This document shows positions 11,385 through 18,413 of a stretch of DNA of 64,000 nucleotides, one piece after another. The DNA lies in the NCBI RefSeq assembly GCF_029714325.1, contig NZ_CP121666.1:5208001-5272000 (forward strand), given 5' to 3'. The stretch is from Bradyrhizobium sp. CB1717 (GTDB lineage Bacteria > Pseudomonadota > Alphaproteobacteria > Rhizobiales > Xanthobacteraceae). A program made the position numbers and the translations under genes. The notes beneath the pieces are model-generated. The model saw nothing but the letters and a program-made list of their open reading frames with translations. It was not told the DNA's origin and made no database searches. Within the stretch, counting starts at the first letter, position 1. Every line of letters starts with the position of its first letter.

Positions 11385-11867
11385 CTATTTGCTGCCGAAC
11401 AGCGGGTGGCCGACACGGTCGCCGGGGCGGATGCCGTATTTCTGCGCCGTTCCCGCCACCACCTCCAGAACCGCCCGGGCGGGGCCCCGGGACGAGATGA
11501 TCTTGGTCGACAAGGGCTCGGTGTTTTCTGCGATGCGCAGGATGCGGCCGTCGGCTCGGATGAAGATCATGTCGAGCGAGACATAAGTGTTCTTCATCCA
11601 CATCGAGATTTCCTGCTCGGGATTGAAGTCGAACAGCATGCCTTTGCCGTCGGCCAGCTCCTTGCGGTACATCAGGCCGGTTTGCTTCTCCTCCTCGGTC
11701 GTCGCCATCTCCACCGAGAACACCTGCACGCCGTTCTTGGTGACGATCTCGAGCGGCTGGAAGCTGGCGGCGCGGACCGGTGCGCTTGCGGCGGCAAAGG
11801 TGGCGACGAGGATGGCGACCAGCCAGCCCCTCGCAATGGACCAGACGGCCTTTCGATCAAAGTTCAT
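11385..11867 (-). CDS. Exported DUF192 protein
   Basis: The protein has 160 residues with an N-terminal signal peptide (about residues 1-33, ending APVRAA). A DUF192 domain follows with the hallmark QTGLMYRKELADGKGMLFDF, SMWMKNTYVSLDMIFI and VLEVVAGTAQKYGIRPGDRV. The family is widespread, periplasmic in many proteobacteria, and has no assigned activity. Length and motifs are complete. Confidence 0.85.
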   Translation of the reverse strand: MNFDRKAVWSIARGWLVAILVATFAAASAPVRAASFQPLEIVTKNGVQVFSVEMATTEEEKQTGLMYRKELADGKGMLFDFNPEQEISMWMKNTYVSLDMIFIRADGRILRIAENTEPLSTKIISSRGPARAVLEVVAGTAQKYGIRPGDRVGHPLFGSK

Positions 11868-11984
11868 GGGATGGTACTCGAGGCGGGTGAGACTGAACCA
11901 GTCCTTACGCGGCGACCATCACAAAAGCCAGAGGCGCGCTGGCCAGCCAGCGCGCCTCTGCTCACGATTGCGGGAACTGGCGCC

Positions 11985-12674
11985 TTAGTGCGACTGCAGG
12001 CCCGGCGATCCGGTCTCGGGATGGATCTCGGCCGCCATCATGCCCTTGGAGCCGGGCCCGAAGCGGACCAGCACATACTGGCCGGGGCGCAATTCGGTCA
12101 TGCCGAAGCGGCGCAGTGTCTCCATGTGCACGAAGATGTCGGGCGTGCCCTCGCCACAGGTCAGGAAGCCGAAGCCGCGCAGCCGGTTGAACCATTTGAC
12201 CTGGGCCCGCTCCAACCCGCTGGTCGGCGTGACCGTGACGTGGGTGCGCGGCGGCAGCATCTGCGCCGGATGGATCGCGGTCGACTCGTCCATCGAGACG
12301 ACGCGGAATGCCTGGTAGCCCTTGGCGCGCTGGATGCACTCCACGACGATGCGTGCGCCCTCATAGGCGGTCTGGAAGCCGTCGCGCCTAAGCACGGTAA
12401 CGTGCAGGAGGACGTCGGGCCAGCCATTGTCGGGAACGATGAAGCCGTAGCCTTTGGAGGCGTCGAACCATTTGATGACGCCGGTCACCTCGACGAGGTT
12501 GGCGCTGGCCTCGCCCAATCCGGTGAAGGGACTGAGCGCTGTGTCGCGGCCAGCGCCGCCATGCTCGCCCGGCGTCAACCGCCCCGGCAAAGTGCCCTGC
12601 CCGGGAACTCCAAGCTTCTTGGACTCAAATCCGTCCGACGACCCCATAACCCCGGACCCCACACTGCCATGCAA
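11985..12674 (-). CDS. Tandem cold-shock-domain protein
   Basis: At 229 residues it carries two cold-shock domains in one chain. The first starts VTGVIKWFDASKGYGFIVPD, with DVLLHVTVL as RNP2. The second starts ERAQVKWFNRLRGFGFLTC, with DIFVHMETLRRFG. A low-complexity N-terminal tail of about 50 residues precedes them. Such proteins bind single-stranded nucleic acids and are common in alphaproteobacteria. The second domain begins QVKWFN, a better RNP1 match than the first. Confidence 0.87.
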   Translation of the reverse strand: MHGSVGSGVMGSSDGFESKKLGVPGQGTLPGRLTPGEHGGAGRDTALSPFTGLGEASANLVEVTGVIKWFDASKGYGFIVPDNGWPDVLLHVTVLRRDGFQTAYEGARIVVECIQRAKGYQAFRVVSMDESTAIHPAQMLPPRTHVTVTPTSGLERAQVKWFNRLRGFGFLTCGEGTPDIFVHMETLRRFGMTELRPGQYVLVRFGPGSKGMMAAEIHPETGSPGLQSH

Positions 12675-12845
12675 CCCGCCACATTGGCGGCGCTCGAATC
12701 ACGCGTCTTAAGAGAATGTTCTCAATTCGACGCGACGCGAATCTTTCGACTCAAAAGATAACACTCCCGGTTGCGACGCATAGACAAAAAAGAGATTCGC
12801 CGGGACCTATGAACAGCTTGCACAGCCGCGAATCAAACTAACGCC

Positions 12846-13607
12846 TCAATTACCGACGAAGGGCCCGAGGGTTTCGCCGATGTCGTGGCGGATGACGAGA
12901 TCGGCGATGTCGTCCTGCTCTGTCGGCTCGCGATTGATGATCACCAAACGTGCACCGGAGTTCTTCGCCATCATCGGAAAGCCGGCCGCCGGCCATACGA
13001 CGAGCGAGGAACCGATCGCGATGAAGAGGTCGCAATGCTGCGACAGCTCGGTTGCGCGCTGCATTTCATCCTCAGGCATCAGCTGGCCGAACGAGATCGT
13101 GGCCGTCTTCACCGGGTCGTCACACACGGTACAGTTGGGTGCGGCGCCGTCTTCGTCGAATCGTCGCTTCACCCAGTCGAGCTGATAGGACTGCCCACAT
13201 CCGATGCAGCGCGCATAGGTGGTATTTCCGTGGAGCTCAATCACGTGCTCGCTGGCGAAACCCGAGGCCTGGTGCAGATTGTCGATGTTCTGGGTGATGA
13301 TCGCGGGAACCTTGCCGGCGCGGTAGAGCGATGCCAGCGCGCGATGGCCGCGGCCGGGCTTGGCCGCCGCAAAAACCTCCTCCATCGCGAAGCGGCGGCG
13401 CCAGGATTCGTCGCGCGCCGACTGGCTGGCGACAAACTCGCCGAACTCGATCGGGCGGTAGCGCGTCCAAATTCCACCCGGCGAGCGGAAGTCTGGGATA
13501 CCGCATTCGGTCGAGATGCCGGCTCCGGTGAACGGCACGATGGTCCTCGCTTCGGCGATCATGTCGCCGAGCCGTTCGACGCCGCTGCGAAGATCTGATG
13601 CGATCAT
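12846..13607 (-). CDS. cobB: Sir2-family NAD-dependent protein deacylase
   Basis: The protein has 253 residues. The NAD-binding motif is FTGAGISTECGIPDFRSPGG (about residues 26-45), followed by TQNIDNLHQASG. The catalytic histidine is in ELHGN (about H126). The zinc site CIGC...CTVC has four cysteines near residues 134, 137, 159 and 162. It removes acyl groups from lysines while consuming NAD. ATG 13607 is preferred over 13634 because an AGGATGG site lies just ahead of it. It stands alone. Confidence 0.9.
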   Translation of the reverse strand: MIASDLRSGVERLGDMIAEARTIVPFTGAGISTECGIPDFRSPGGIWTRYRPIEFGEFVASQSARDESWRRRFAMEEVFAAAKPGRGHRALASLYRAGKVPAIITQNIDNLHQASGFASEHVIELHGNTTYARCIGCGQSYQLDWVKRRFDEDGAAPNCTVCDDPVKTATISFGQLMPEDEMQRATELSQHCDLFIAIGSSLVVWPAAGFPMMAKNSGARLVIINREPTEQDDIADLVIRHDIGETLGPFVGN

Positions 13608-13991
13608 GGGCCAGCCATCCTGACTTTCGTGCATGGCTCTATAGCATGCCCCGCGCCGGACGTTGCCGTCGTCTCGTCAGGCGCGCCCTGCCCTGCTGCA
13701 GATTCGGCGCGCGTCAGGCTGCCGTTCGCTAGCTGCGTCGCAACCAAGCGACAAGATTGCTGACGCTCTTATCCACGGCGAACAAAACGCGCGGAGAGAC
13801 GTGCGCTCGGCAATTTTTTTCCGCCCGTCGCTTATCACAATCCTGCAATGCCGCCTCCCCATTGACGCCCCAATCAGAAGCGCCAATGCATATGTGAATG
13901 CGACTCACCGCGCGATGCGGCGGCAGCGCGTGAGTCCGCATGTAGACAGAGTCCCGTAGACAAAGTCCAAGTGCGAACAGAGGGGATGGAC
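13608..13991. other. Intergenic with one long hairpin
   Basis: No gene is supported. Positions 13898-13941 form an inverted repeat: ATGC-GACTCAC-c-GCGC pairs with GCGC-GTGAGTC-c-GCAT around a 12-base loop, ending 50 bases before the next start codon. No T-tract follows, so it is not an obvious terminator. Confidence 0.45.
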
Positions 13992-14156
13992 ATGACCGAA
14001 GACGAACAACGCAAGATCCGCGAACGCGAAGAGATCGCCGCCCGTGTCGCCGCCTTCCGTGCCACCCAGGAGAAGTTCAAGCGCGAACGCGAAGAGTATT
14101 TCGTGTCGACGCTCGAGAATGCCCGCAAGGTGGAACGGCCCTCGCTCTGGCCGTAA
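13992..14156 (+). CDS. Small charged coiled-coil-like protein
   Basis: This is a 54-residue, strongly charged protein (MTEDEQRKIREREEIAARVA...) predicted to be mostly helical. It ends in RPSLWP. The ATG at 13992 is chosen because AGAGGGG lies at the right distance. ATG 13986 is too close to it. A strong terminator follows 24 bases downstream. I have no functional assignment. Confidence 0.65.
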   Translation: MTEDEQRKIREREEIAARVAAFRATQEKFKREREEYFVSTLENARKVERPSLWP

Positions 14157-14180
14157 GACACGTCTGATCAATACGCATGA

Positions 14181-14211
14181 AAAAAAGCCCGGAGCATCGC
14201 TCCGGGCTTTT
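14181..14211. terminator. Bidirectional intrinsic terminator
   Basis: A perfect nine-base stem (GCCCGGAGC with GCTCCGGGC, loop ATC) is flanked by AAAAAA on the left and TTTT on the right. It can therefore end transcripts of the plus-strand 54-residue gene and of the converging minus-strand gene ending at 14227. Confidence 0.9.
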
Positions 14212-14226
14212 CGCGTTATTGAACCT

Positions 14227-14511
14227 TTACCAGTGGCGATAGTAGTGGCGCCGGTAGTACGGTCCGCCGTCATAGGCGTACGGGCCCGGTCCGTAATAAT
14301 AGCCCGGCCCGTCATAGTAGCCGTAGCCCGGACCGTAATAGCCGTACGGATGCGACGCGGCGACCGCGCCCGCGGTGATCGCGCCGGCGGCAAGGCCGAA
14401 TGCGAGGCCCGGCCCGATGCCGCGTCCGCGCGCCTCGGCAGGCGCAGGCGCCGCGACCGCGGTCACGCCGACGGCTGCGACGGTGGCGAGAACTGCCAGT
14501 GTCTTCTTCAT
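14227..14511 (-). CDS. Exported Gly/Tyr-rich small protein
   Basis: The protein has 94 residues: a signal peptide (MKKTLAVLATVAAVGVTAVA, cleavage after AEA), a short hydrophobic Gly/Ala stretch, then a repetitive Gly-Tyr-Pro tail (YGYYGPGYGYYDGPGYYYG) ending in Tyr/His/Arg. Similar tails occur in many rhizobial envelope proteins of unknown function. The start at 14509-14511 follows GGAGGAGACC. Confidence 0.7.
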   Translation of the reverse strand: MKKTLAVLATVAAVGVTAVAAPAPAEARGRGIGPGLAFGLAAGAITAGAVAASHPYGYYGPGYGYYDGPGYYYGPGPYAYDGGPYYRRHYYRHW

Positions 14512-14682
14512 GGTCTCCTCCTTCGCAACAGGGGACACAACGCGGGCCGCCTGCGATGGTTGCGCGCGCGGCGGAACCGAGGGCTGTCAAAAAAATGGCG
14601 GCGAAGGCGGAACGAAATCTCTTCATCGGTATTAAATCTGCAAGTGCAGAGCCTCCGCTATCCGGTAGAGGCAAAAGCACGG

Positions 14683-14721
14683 AAGCCCCGTCAGTATCCT
14701 CCGCGATGCTGGCGGGGTTTT
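14683..14721 (+). terminator. Probable intrinsic terminator
   Basis: AAGCCCCGTCAG (14683-14694) pairs with CTGGCGGGG (14709-14717) and is followed by TTTT. No upstream plus-strand gene is annotated before it since 14156, so it may end an unannotated small transcript starting within 14540-14680. That region also contains a GCCTC/GAGGC hairpin at 14651-14672. Confidence 0.55.
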
Positions 14722-14790
14722 CAGTTCCACGGGAGCAAATGGCAGCAGACGCTAATTGCTGCCAGCGGGGCGGATACCAGGGAGGAAAGA

Positions 14791-15021
14791 TTGCCCATAT
14801 CCGCTTTGCTGGCCCGCATCCGCAGGCTCGTTCCCAAATCCGATGATCAGCACTACGAACAGATCGTGCGCAATTTCGGTGTCGGCGCGCTGCGCCCGCC
14901 GCCGACGCCGATGAGCGACGGCGAGCTCGCGCGGGCCATCGCCGAGTTCCTCAAGGACCAGCCCTCATCCGAATCTGTCGCGGCCCTCGGCCGGCGGCTC
15001 GACCCCACATCCCGGCTCTAA
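14791..15021 (+). CDS. Hypothetical 76-residue protein, TTG start
   Basis: The start is TTG at 14791, supported by a GGGAGGAAAGA ribosome site immediately upstream. The longer open frame to the left lacks protein-like composition. The protein is soluble, basic at the N-terminus (LLARIRRLVPKSDDQHYEQIVRNFG) and acidic in the middle. No domain was recognised. Confidence 0.6.
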   Translation: MPISALLARIRRLVPKSDDQHYEQIVRNFGVGALRPPPTPMSDGELARAIAEFLKDQPSSESVAALGRRLDPTSRL

Positions 15022-15098
15022 CCGGGATTTTTTCGCCGGCGCGGAACAAGTGGCCCTCGCGCACGTTGAGGTTGTCTTCACGAAAAGCGAGGCCCGAC

Positions 15099-15224
15099 AT
15101 GCCCGCCTGGCTCGAAGTTCTGCTCAACCTGTCCGGCTTCGCCGGCTTCGTGGCGCTTGCGACCCGCGGCGCTTCGTGCGGCGATGCGCAAGCGACCGAC
15201 CCGAGCCGCACCGACGAGCGCTAA
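15099..15224 (+). CDS. 41-residue hypothetical peptide
   Basis: The short frame MPAWLEVLLNLSGFAGFVALATRG...DER begins at ATG 15099 with a GAGG site seven bases ahead. It has one hydrophobic helix followed by a polar tail. Its stop overlaps the stop of the converging 65-residue gene by four bases. It is probably a small membrane protein, but proof of translation is lacking. Confidence 0.5.
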   Translation: MPAWLEVLLNLSGFAGFVALATRGASCGDAQATDPSRTDER

Positions 15225-15418
15225 TTGGCGCGCGGCGCCTGGCCCGCCGTGCGCACCAGCCTGTCGGCCTTGACCGCGAGGCGGATGTCCTCGGCTTGCG
15301 GCCGCAGCGAGAAGCTGATCACCACGAAAGCGAGGCAGAACAGCGAGCCGACGATGGCGACCCGCCGGTAGGTGTGCCGATCGCCTTGATAAAAGGACGG
15401 TTCTGAAAAAGGCGTCAT
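15221..15418 (-). CDS. Small membrane protein
   Basis: The 65-residue protein has one transmembrane helix (VAIVGSLFCLAFVVISFSL), a polar N-terminus (SFYQGDRHTYRR) and a basic C-terminal tail (VKADRLVRTAGQ). The composition is protein-like and similar small proteins occur in rhizobia as far as I recall. The function is unknown. Confidence 0.65.
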   Translation of the reverse strand: MTPFSEPSFYQGDRHTYRRVAIVGSLFCLAFVVISFSLRPQAEDIRLAVKADRLVRTAGQAPRAN

Positions 15419-15654
15419 GACGTCGATCTTGGAGTCGATCTTGGAAAAGTTGCTTCTTGGCGAAGCCGTTTCTTGCTTGTCTTTCCGAGATATCTACTCC
15501 AGTGCGCGGCGATCGCAACGCGATTGGGCTTTTAACCTAACCGAATAGGGTTATCGGCTTGCGCGCAAGCTTTCGTTAGGAAATCGCGCCGGCGCCGTTG
15601 CACTGCGGGCTCGTTGGTGATCGACCTGCATTCGCCGTCCGGCTTTGTTCCAGA

Positions 15655-15695
15655 TTCGACTCCACTTCGTTCTCGAAGAACGAATCGGAATCGAA
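15655..15695. repeat. Hairpin repeat, copy 1
   Basis: Inner arms TTCGTTCT and AGAACGAA surround CGA. Outer arms TTCGACTCC and GGAATCGAA pair with one mismatch across a two-base internal loop. The same structure recurs about 195 bases downstream. Confidence 0.7.
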
Positions 15696-15851
15696 GAAAC
15701 CGGCGCGGAGCAACCCTTAACAAGAGATGTGGATCGTGCGCGCGAATGGCCGGTCATCGCGACCCGAGCGCGTTCGCCGCGCCACATGCAGCACCGATGA
15801 ACGGTCTCGGCATTCGCATCGGCTTCGGGCAACCGCGACTTGTTCTGCATC

Positions 15852-15888
15852 CGACTCCATTTCGTTCTCGAAGAACGAATCGGAGTCG
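15852..15888. repeat. Hairpin repeat, copy 2
   Basis: The inner arms (TTCGTTCT/AGAACGAA, loop CGA) are identical to copy 1. Outer arms CGACTCC and GGAGTCG pair perfectly. Where copy 1 has a mismatch, copy 2 has a paired base, which suggests the fold is maintained. Confidence 0.7.
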
Positions 15889-16233
15889 AGAAAATCAGCG
15901 CGCAACGTTTCCTAACGATCGATGAAGTTGCGCGGCGCGGCTGCATCGGCGCCAGATGACTTCGGCGGCACGAATGTCGAGACGACCGCGAACACGATGA
16001 TGATCTCGCGGCAGGGTTCGCATCGAAAGCTGTTGGCCGAGCTCGCCGTCATCGGCCTGGCGCATCGCGGGCATGTCATGTTGCGCGAACGCTGGTGCAG
16101 AATGATGGTTCCTAAGCGACCGGCGAGAGCAGAGCCAAGCGCAACGCCCGCGCCTCGGCGATATCAGATCAAGCACGCGCCACGAGAACGCGAGCGCGCC
16201 TGCCGGATGTCGTCGATGTCGGCCGAACGTCCT

Positions 16234-16371
16234 TCAGGCCGCTCGCTTGCTTTTGCCCTTCTCGGAAAAGCATTCGAGGATCTGGATGCGGAGCTCTTCC
16301 GCAGCGGGGCCTTCGACCTTCCTGAGTTCGTTCCAGAGCCGGATCACTTCGCGCTGTTTTTCGACGGTCAT
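16234..16371 (-). CDS. 45-residue helical protein
   Basis: This short minus-strand gene reads MTVEKQREVIRLWNELRKV...LECFSEKGKSKRAA. The ATG at 16369-16371 follows a perfect GGAGGTGA ribosome site. The peptide is amphipathic and helical, with a basic C-terminus. The strong ribosome site and clean composition make it a likely real gene of unknown function. Confidence 0.65.
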   Translation of the reverse strand: MTVEKQREVIRLWNELRKVEGPAAEELRIQILECFSEKGKSKRAA

Positions 16372-16487
16372 GAGTCACCTCCAAGTGACTCAACTAGAAC
16401 AAACAGAGAACATAATGTCCAGCCCTCGTGCGCAATTTCCGCGCAATTCTCTTGAACCTTCCAGGCGCTGCGCAGACTCATGAAGGC

Positions 16488-16617
16488 TGGGGATTTCAGC
16501 GCCCAGTCAACAACGCAGCGCCGCCTGACGAACATACTCCGTCACCGCGGCGCTGTTGCTTTTTGGATTTTCAACCTTAAGTTCGAGGTATGACTGACGG
16601 CCAGGCGCTGAAATCCC
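16488..16617. repeat. Inverted repeat pair around a hairpin
   Basis: The left end reads TGGGGATTTCAGCGCC and the right end GGCGCTGAAATCCCA. Each is followed inward by AGTCA or TGACTG, which can pair. The left end also matches 10040-10057 exactly on the opposite strand. The arrangement looks like the ends of a small mobile or repeat element. Confidence 0.5.
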
Positions 16618-16637
16618 AACGCCGTCAGTTTGGAAAG

Positions 16638-16669
16638 CCCCGCGCGCATCGCGCGGGGTTTTTCTTTTT
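16638..16669 (+). terminator. Strong intrinsic terminator
   Basis: Stem CCCCGCGCG/CGCGCGGGG with loop CAT is followed by TTTTTCTTTTT. It lies just upstream of the zinc-ribbon-like frame at 16681, so it ends something to its left that I cannot identify as a protein gene. Confidence 0.9.
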
Positions 16670-16680
16670 CGGAGCGGGCA

Positions 16681-16887
16681 ATGATTTGCGACTTCTGCGA
16701 GCGGAAGATCCCGATCGGCCTCGCCGCCGGCCCCTATTGCGGCAAGCCTCAAAACGCCCTCGGCGGGCCGGCCGGCACGTGCGTGGGTGATCCTCGCGCT
16801 CGCCGGGCTGTTCGCGATCGCAGTCGCCGAGCACGATCTCTTCGTCAGACCGTGAACCTTTGGCAGGCTGGCGCGTCTAACTATTAG
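16681..16887 (+). pseudogene. Zinc-ribbon-like small protein, probably frameshifted
   Basis: The frame starts MICDFCERKIPIGL with a CxxC pair and further cysteines at about residues 20 and 34, after a GGAGCGGGC ribosome site. After residue 33 the frame becomes arginine-rich and unlikely. In another frame the same DNA reads RAWVILALAGLFAIAVAEH and stops at 16855. That would be a sensible membrane helix following a zinc ribbon. A single-base change around 16775-16785 would join the two. It could also be an intact 68-residue protein. Confidence 0.4.
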
Positions 16888-16914
16888 AAGCTTCCCCCAG
16901 GCTTCCCCCACCAG

Positions 16915-16943
16915 AAAGCCCCGCTTCCCCCAGGCGGGGTTTT
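16915..16943 (+). terminator. Intrinsic terminator
   Basis: Stem CCCCGC (16919-16924) pairs with GCGGGG (16934-16939), preceded by AAAG and followed by TTTT. Three copies of GCTTCCCCCA begin at 16890, 16901 and 16923, the last inside the loop. Confidence 0.6.
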
Positions 16944-16993
16944 CGCTTTCTATGGACGGCGCGAGGCCGGCCTGCGCTTCAAATCAAAAAGCG

Positions 16994-17028
16994 AAAGCCC
17001 CGTTCCGAATCCATCGGAACGGGGCTTT
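16994..17028. terminator. Intrinsic terminator after the HU gene
   Basis: A perfect 15-base inverted repeat (AAAGCCCCGTTCCGA with its complement, five-base loop) ends in TTT on both strands. It lies 30 bases past the stop of the minus-strand HU gene. Confidence 0.88.
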
Positions 17029-17058
17029 GGGCACGCAAAGCGGCGCGCGAGCGCCGGA

Positions 17059-17355
17059 TCAGACGGCGTCCTTGGCCACCTTCAGCGGCGAGGCCTTGAC
17101 CGACTTGCTCGCCGGCTTGGCCGCAAACTGCATCGGCTCCTTGGTGAAGGGATTGACGCCCATCCGCGCTTCGGTCGCCGGCTTGTTCACGACCGACATC
17201 TTCACGAAACCGGGAATAACGAACTCGCCGGACTCGTTGAGCTCCTTGTAGCCGACGGTGGCCATGTACTCGATGACCGACTTCACGTCGTTCTTCGAGA
17301 GCTGCGTGCCCTCGGCAATCGCATCGATCAACTGAGTCTTGGTCATCTTCGCCAT
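17059..17355 (-). CDS. hup: HU-family DNA-binding protein
   Basis: The protein has 98 residues. The N-terminal helical part TKTQLIDAIAEGTQLSKNDVKSVIEYM is followed by the DNA-binding arm GFVKMSVVNKPATEARMGVNPFTKEPM. A basic 20-residue tail (KPASKSVKASPLKVAK) is longer than in classical HU. It is a nucleoid-associated dimer that bends DNA. The arm reads GVNPFTKEP where classical HU has RNPQTGEE. The start at 17353-17355 follows AAGGA. Confidence 0.88.
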   Translation of the reverse strand: MAKMTKTQLIDAIAEGTQLSKNDVKSVIEYMATVGYKELNESGEFVIPGFVKMSVVNKPATEARMGVNPFTKEPMQFAAKPASKSVKASPLKVAKDAV

Positions 17356-17507
17356 GTCTGGAATCCTTCTGAATTGGGTGGGCGTGAGCGTTGAGGTCAC
17401 TCTGCCGGGCACATGACAAAACCGCGCAGCGCGCTTCGTGGTCATGCCGGCGGTCAGGAAGTCACCGGGCTTAGAACCTATCGAGCCCGAAAACGCAAGC
17501 CGCAGTT

Positions 17508-18317
17508 TCACGTGAATCCCGTCACTTTTTGCTCGCGGGCGACGCTGTTGATATACGCCGCCGGCGGCTTGCCAAGCGCCTTCCTGAACATCGTGATGAA
17601 GGCCGTGACCGATTCATAGCCGAGCGCGGCCGAGACCTGCTGCACGCTCGCGCCCGCGGCGAGCTCGCGGATCGCGACGATCAGATGCAGTTGCTGGCGC
17701 CAGCGTCCGAAGGTCAGCCCGGTCTCCTTCGCCACGAGACGCGCAAGGCTGCTCTCGCTGAGCGCGAGCTGGCCCGCCCATTGCGCCAGCGTGCGACGGT
17801 CTGCGGGATTGTCCGCGAGCGCAGCGGCGATCCGCTTCAAGCGCGGCTCGTCGGAGAGCGGCAGATGCAGCTGCTGCACCGGCATGCGCGGCAGCTCGCC
17901 GAGCAGCACGCCGATCAGGCGCTCCCGCCTCGCCTCGTCATGCTGCGCGCCGTCAGACAACTCAATGATCAACTCGCGCAGCAAGGGCGAGATCGAAATG
18001 GTGCAGCAGCGGTCCGGCAGATCGACCAGCTCCGGCTCGACATACACGAAGAACAGCCGCGCATTCGCCGTGGCACGATTGCTGTGCGCCATGCCGCCCG
18101 GAATCCAGACCGCGCAATGCGGCGGCACCATCCACAGGCCATCAGAAACGCGGCAGGTCACGCCGCCGCCAAACGAGACCACCAGCTGCCCCTTGCGATG
18201 GCTGTGATCGGGCACCTCGCCTTTGGTCCCGTCCGCATCGACGCGCACGGCAATCACCGGCGCGGACCGGTCGTCCACATCGAGGTCGAGCCAGGGATAA
18301 CGAAGCGGCTGTCGCAT
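17508..18317 (-). CDS. AraC-family regulator, cupin N-domain
   Basis: The 269-residue protein has an N-terminal AraC-type cupin sensor (HSHRKGQLVVSFGG, WMVPPHCAVWIPGGMAHSN) and a C-terminal AraC helix-turn-helix (SESSLARLVAKETGLTFGRWRQQLHL, ALGYESVTAFITMFRKALGKPPAAY). The ATG at 18315-18317 opens at the start of homology. The frame extends further upstream into the intergenic space. It diverges from the carboxylesterase, with 96 bases between starts, and probably regulates it. Confidence 0.85.
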   Translation of the reverse strand: MRQPLRYPWLDLDVDDRSAPVIAVRVDADGTKGEVPDHSHRKGQLVVSFGGGVTCRVSDGLWMVPPHCAVWIPGGMAHSNRATANARLFFVYVEPELVDLPDRCCTISISPLLRELIIELSDGAQHDEARRERLIGVLLGELPRMPVQQLHLPLSDEPRLKRIAAALADNPADRRTLAQWAGQLALSESSLARLVAKETGLTFGRWRQQLHLIVAIRELAAGASVQQVSAALGYESVTAFITMFRKALGKPPAAYINSVAREQKVTGFT

Positions 18318-18413
18318 CTTTGACTGTTTTTGACGATCAGTTGCGATAATACGCAAATTCATCCAATGGGAAAATCGATAAATCCAAGGTCGCCCCGAAC
18401 AGGAGATGCGACC

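Larger units (their letters stand above)
15419..16233. other. Gene-poor region with duplicated hairpins
   Basis: No gene can be supported across this stretch. Open frames exist on both strands but conflict with each other and with the repeats. The region contains two related hairpins (15655-15695 and 15852-15888) and short surrounding similarity. Lower coding signal and repeated units suggest regulatory or repeat-derived DNA. Confidence 0.5.
16372..16680. other. Intergenic with inverted repeats and two terminator-like hairpins
   Basis: The stretch contains a 15-base inverted repeat pair (16489-16503 against 16603-16616), a stem CAGCGCCGC/GCGGCGCTG with following TTTTT (about 16516-16567) and a strong terminator at 16638-16669. 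Two terminators in tandem with no upstream plus-strand gene suggest one or more small RNAs. None can be delimited from sequence alone. Confidence 0.45.

Noticed and set aside
15551..15946. A 131-codon minus-strand frame with internal repeats
   Set aside because: The repeats come from the duplicated DNA hairpins, not from protein repeats. No ribosome site and frames in other directions are equally long.
15922..16455. A 177-codon plus-strand frame
   Set aside because: It overlaps the 45-residue minus-strand gene with a far better ribosome site, and its composition changes abruptly.
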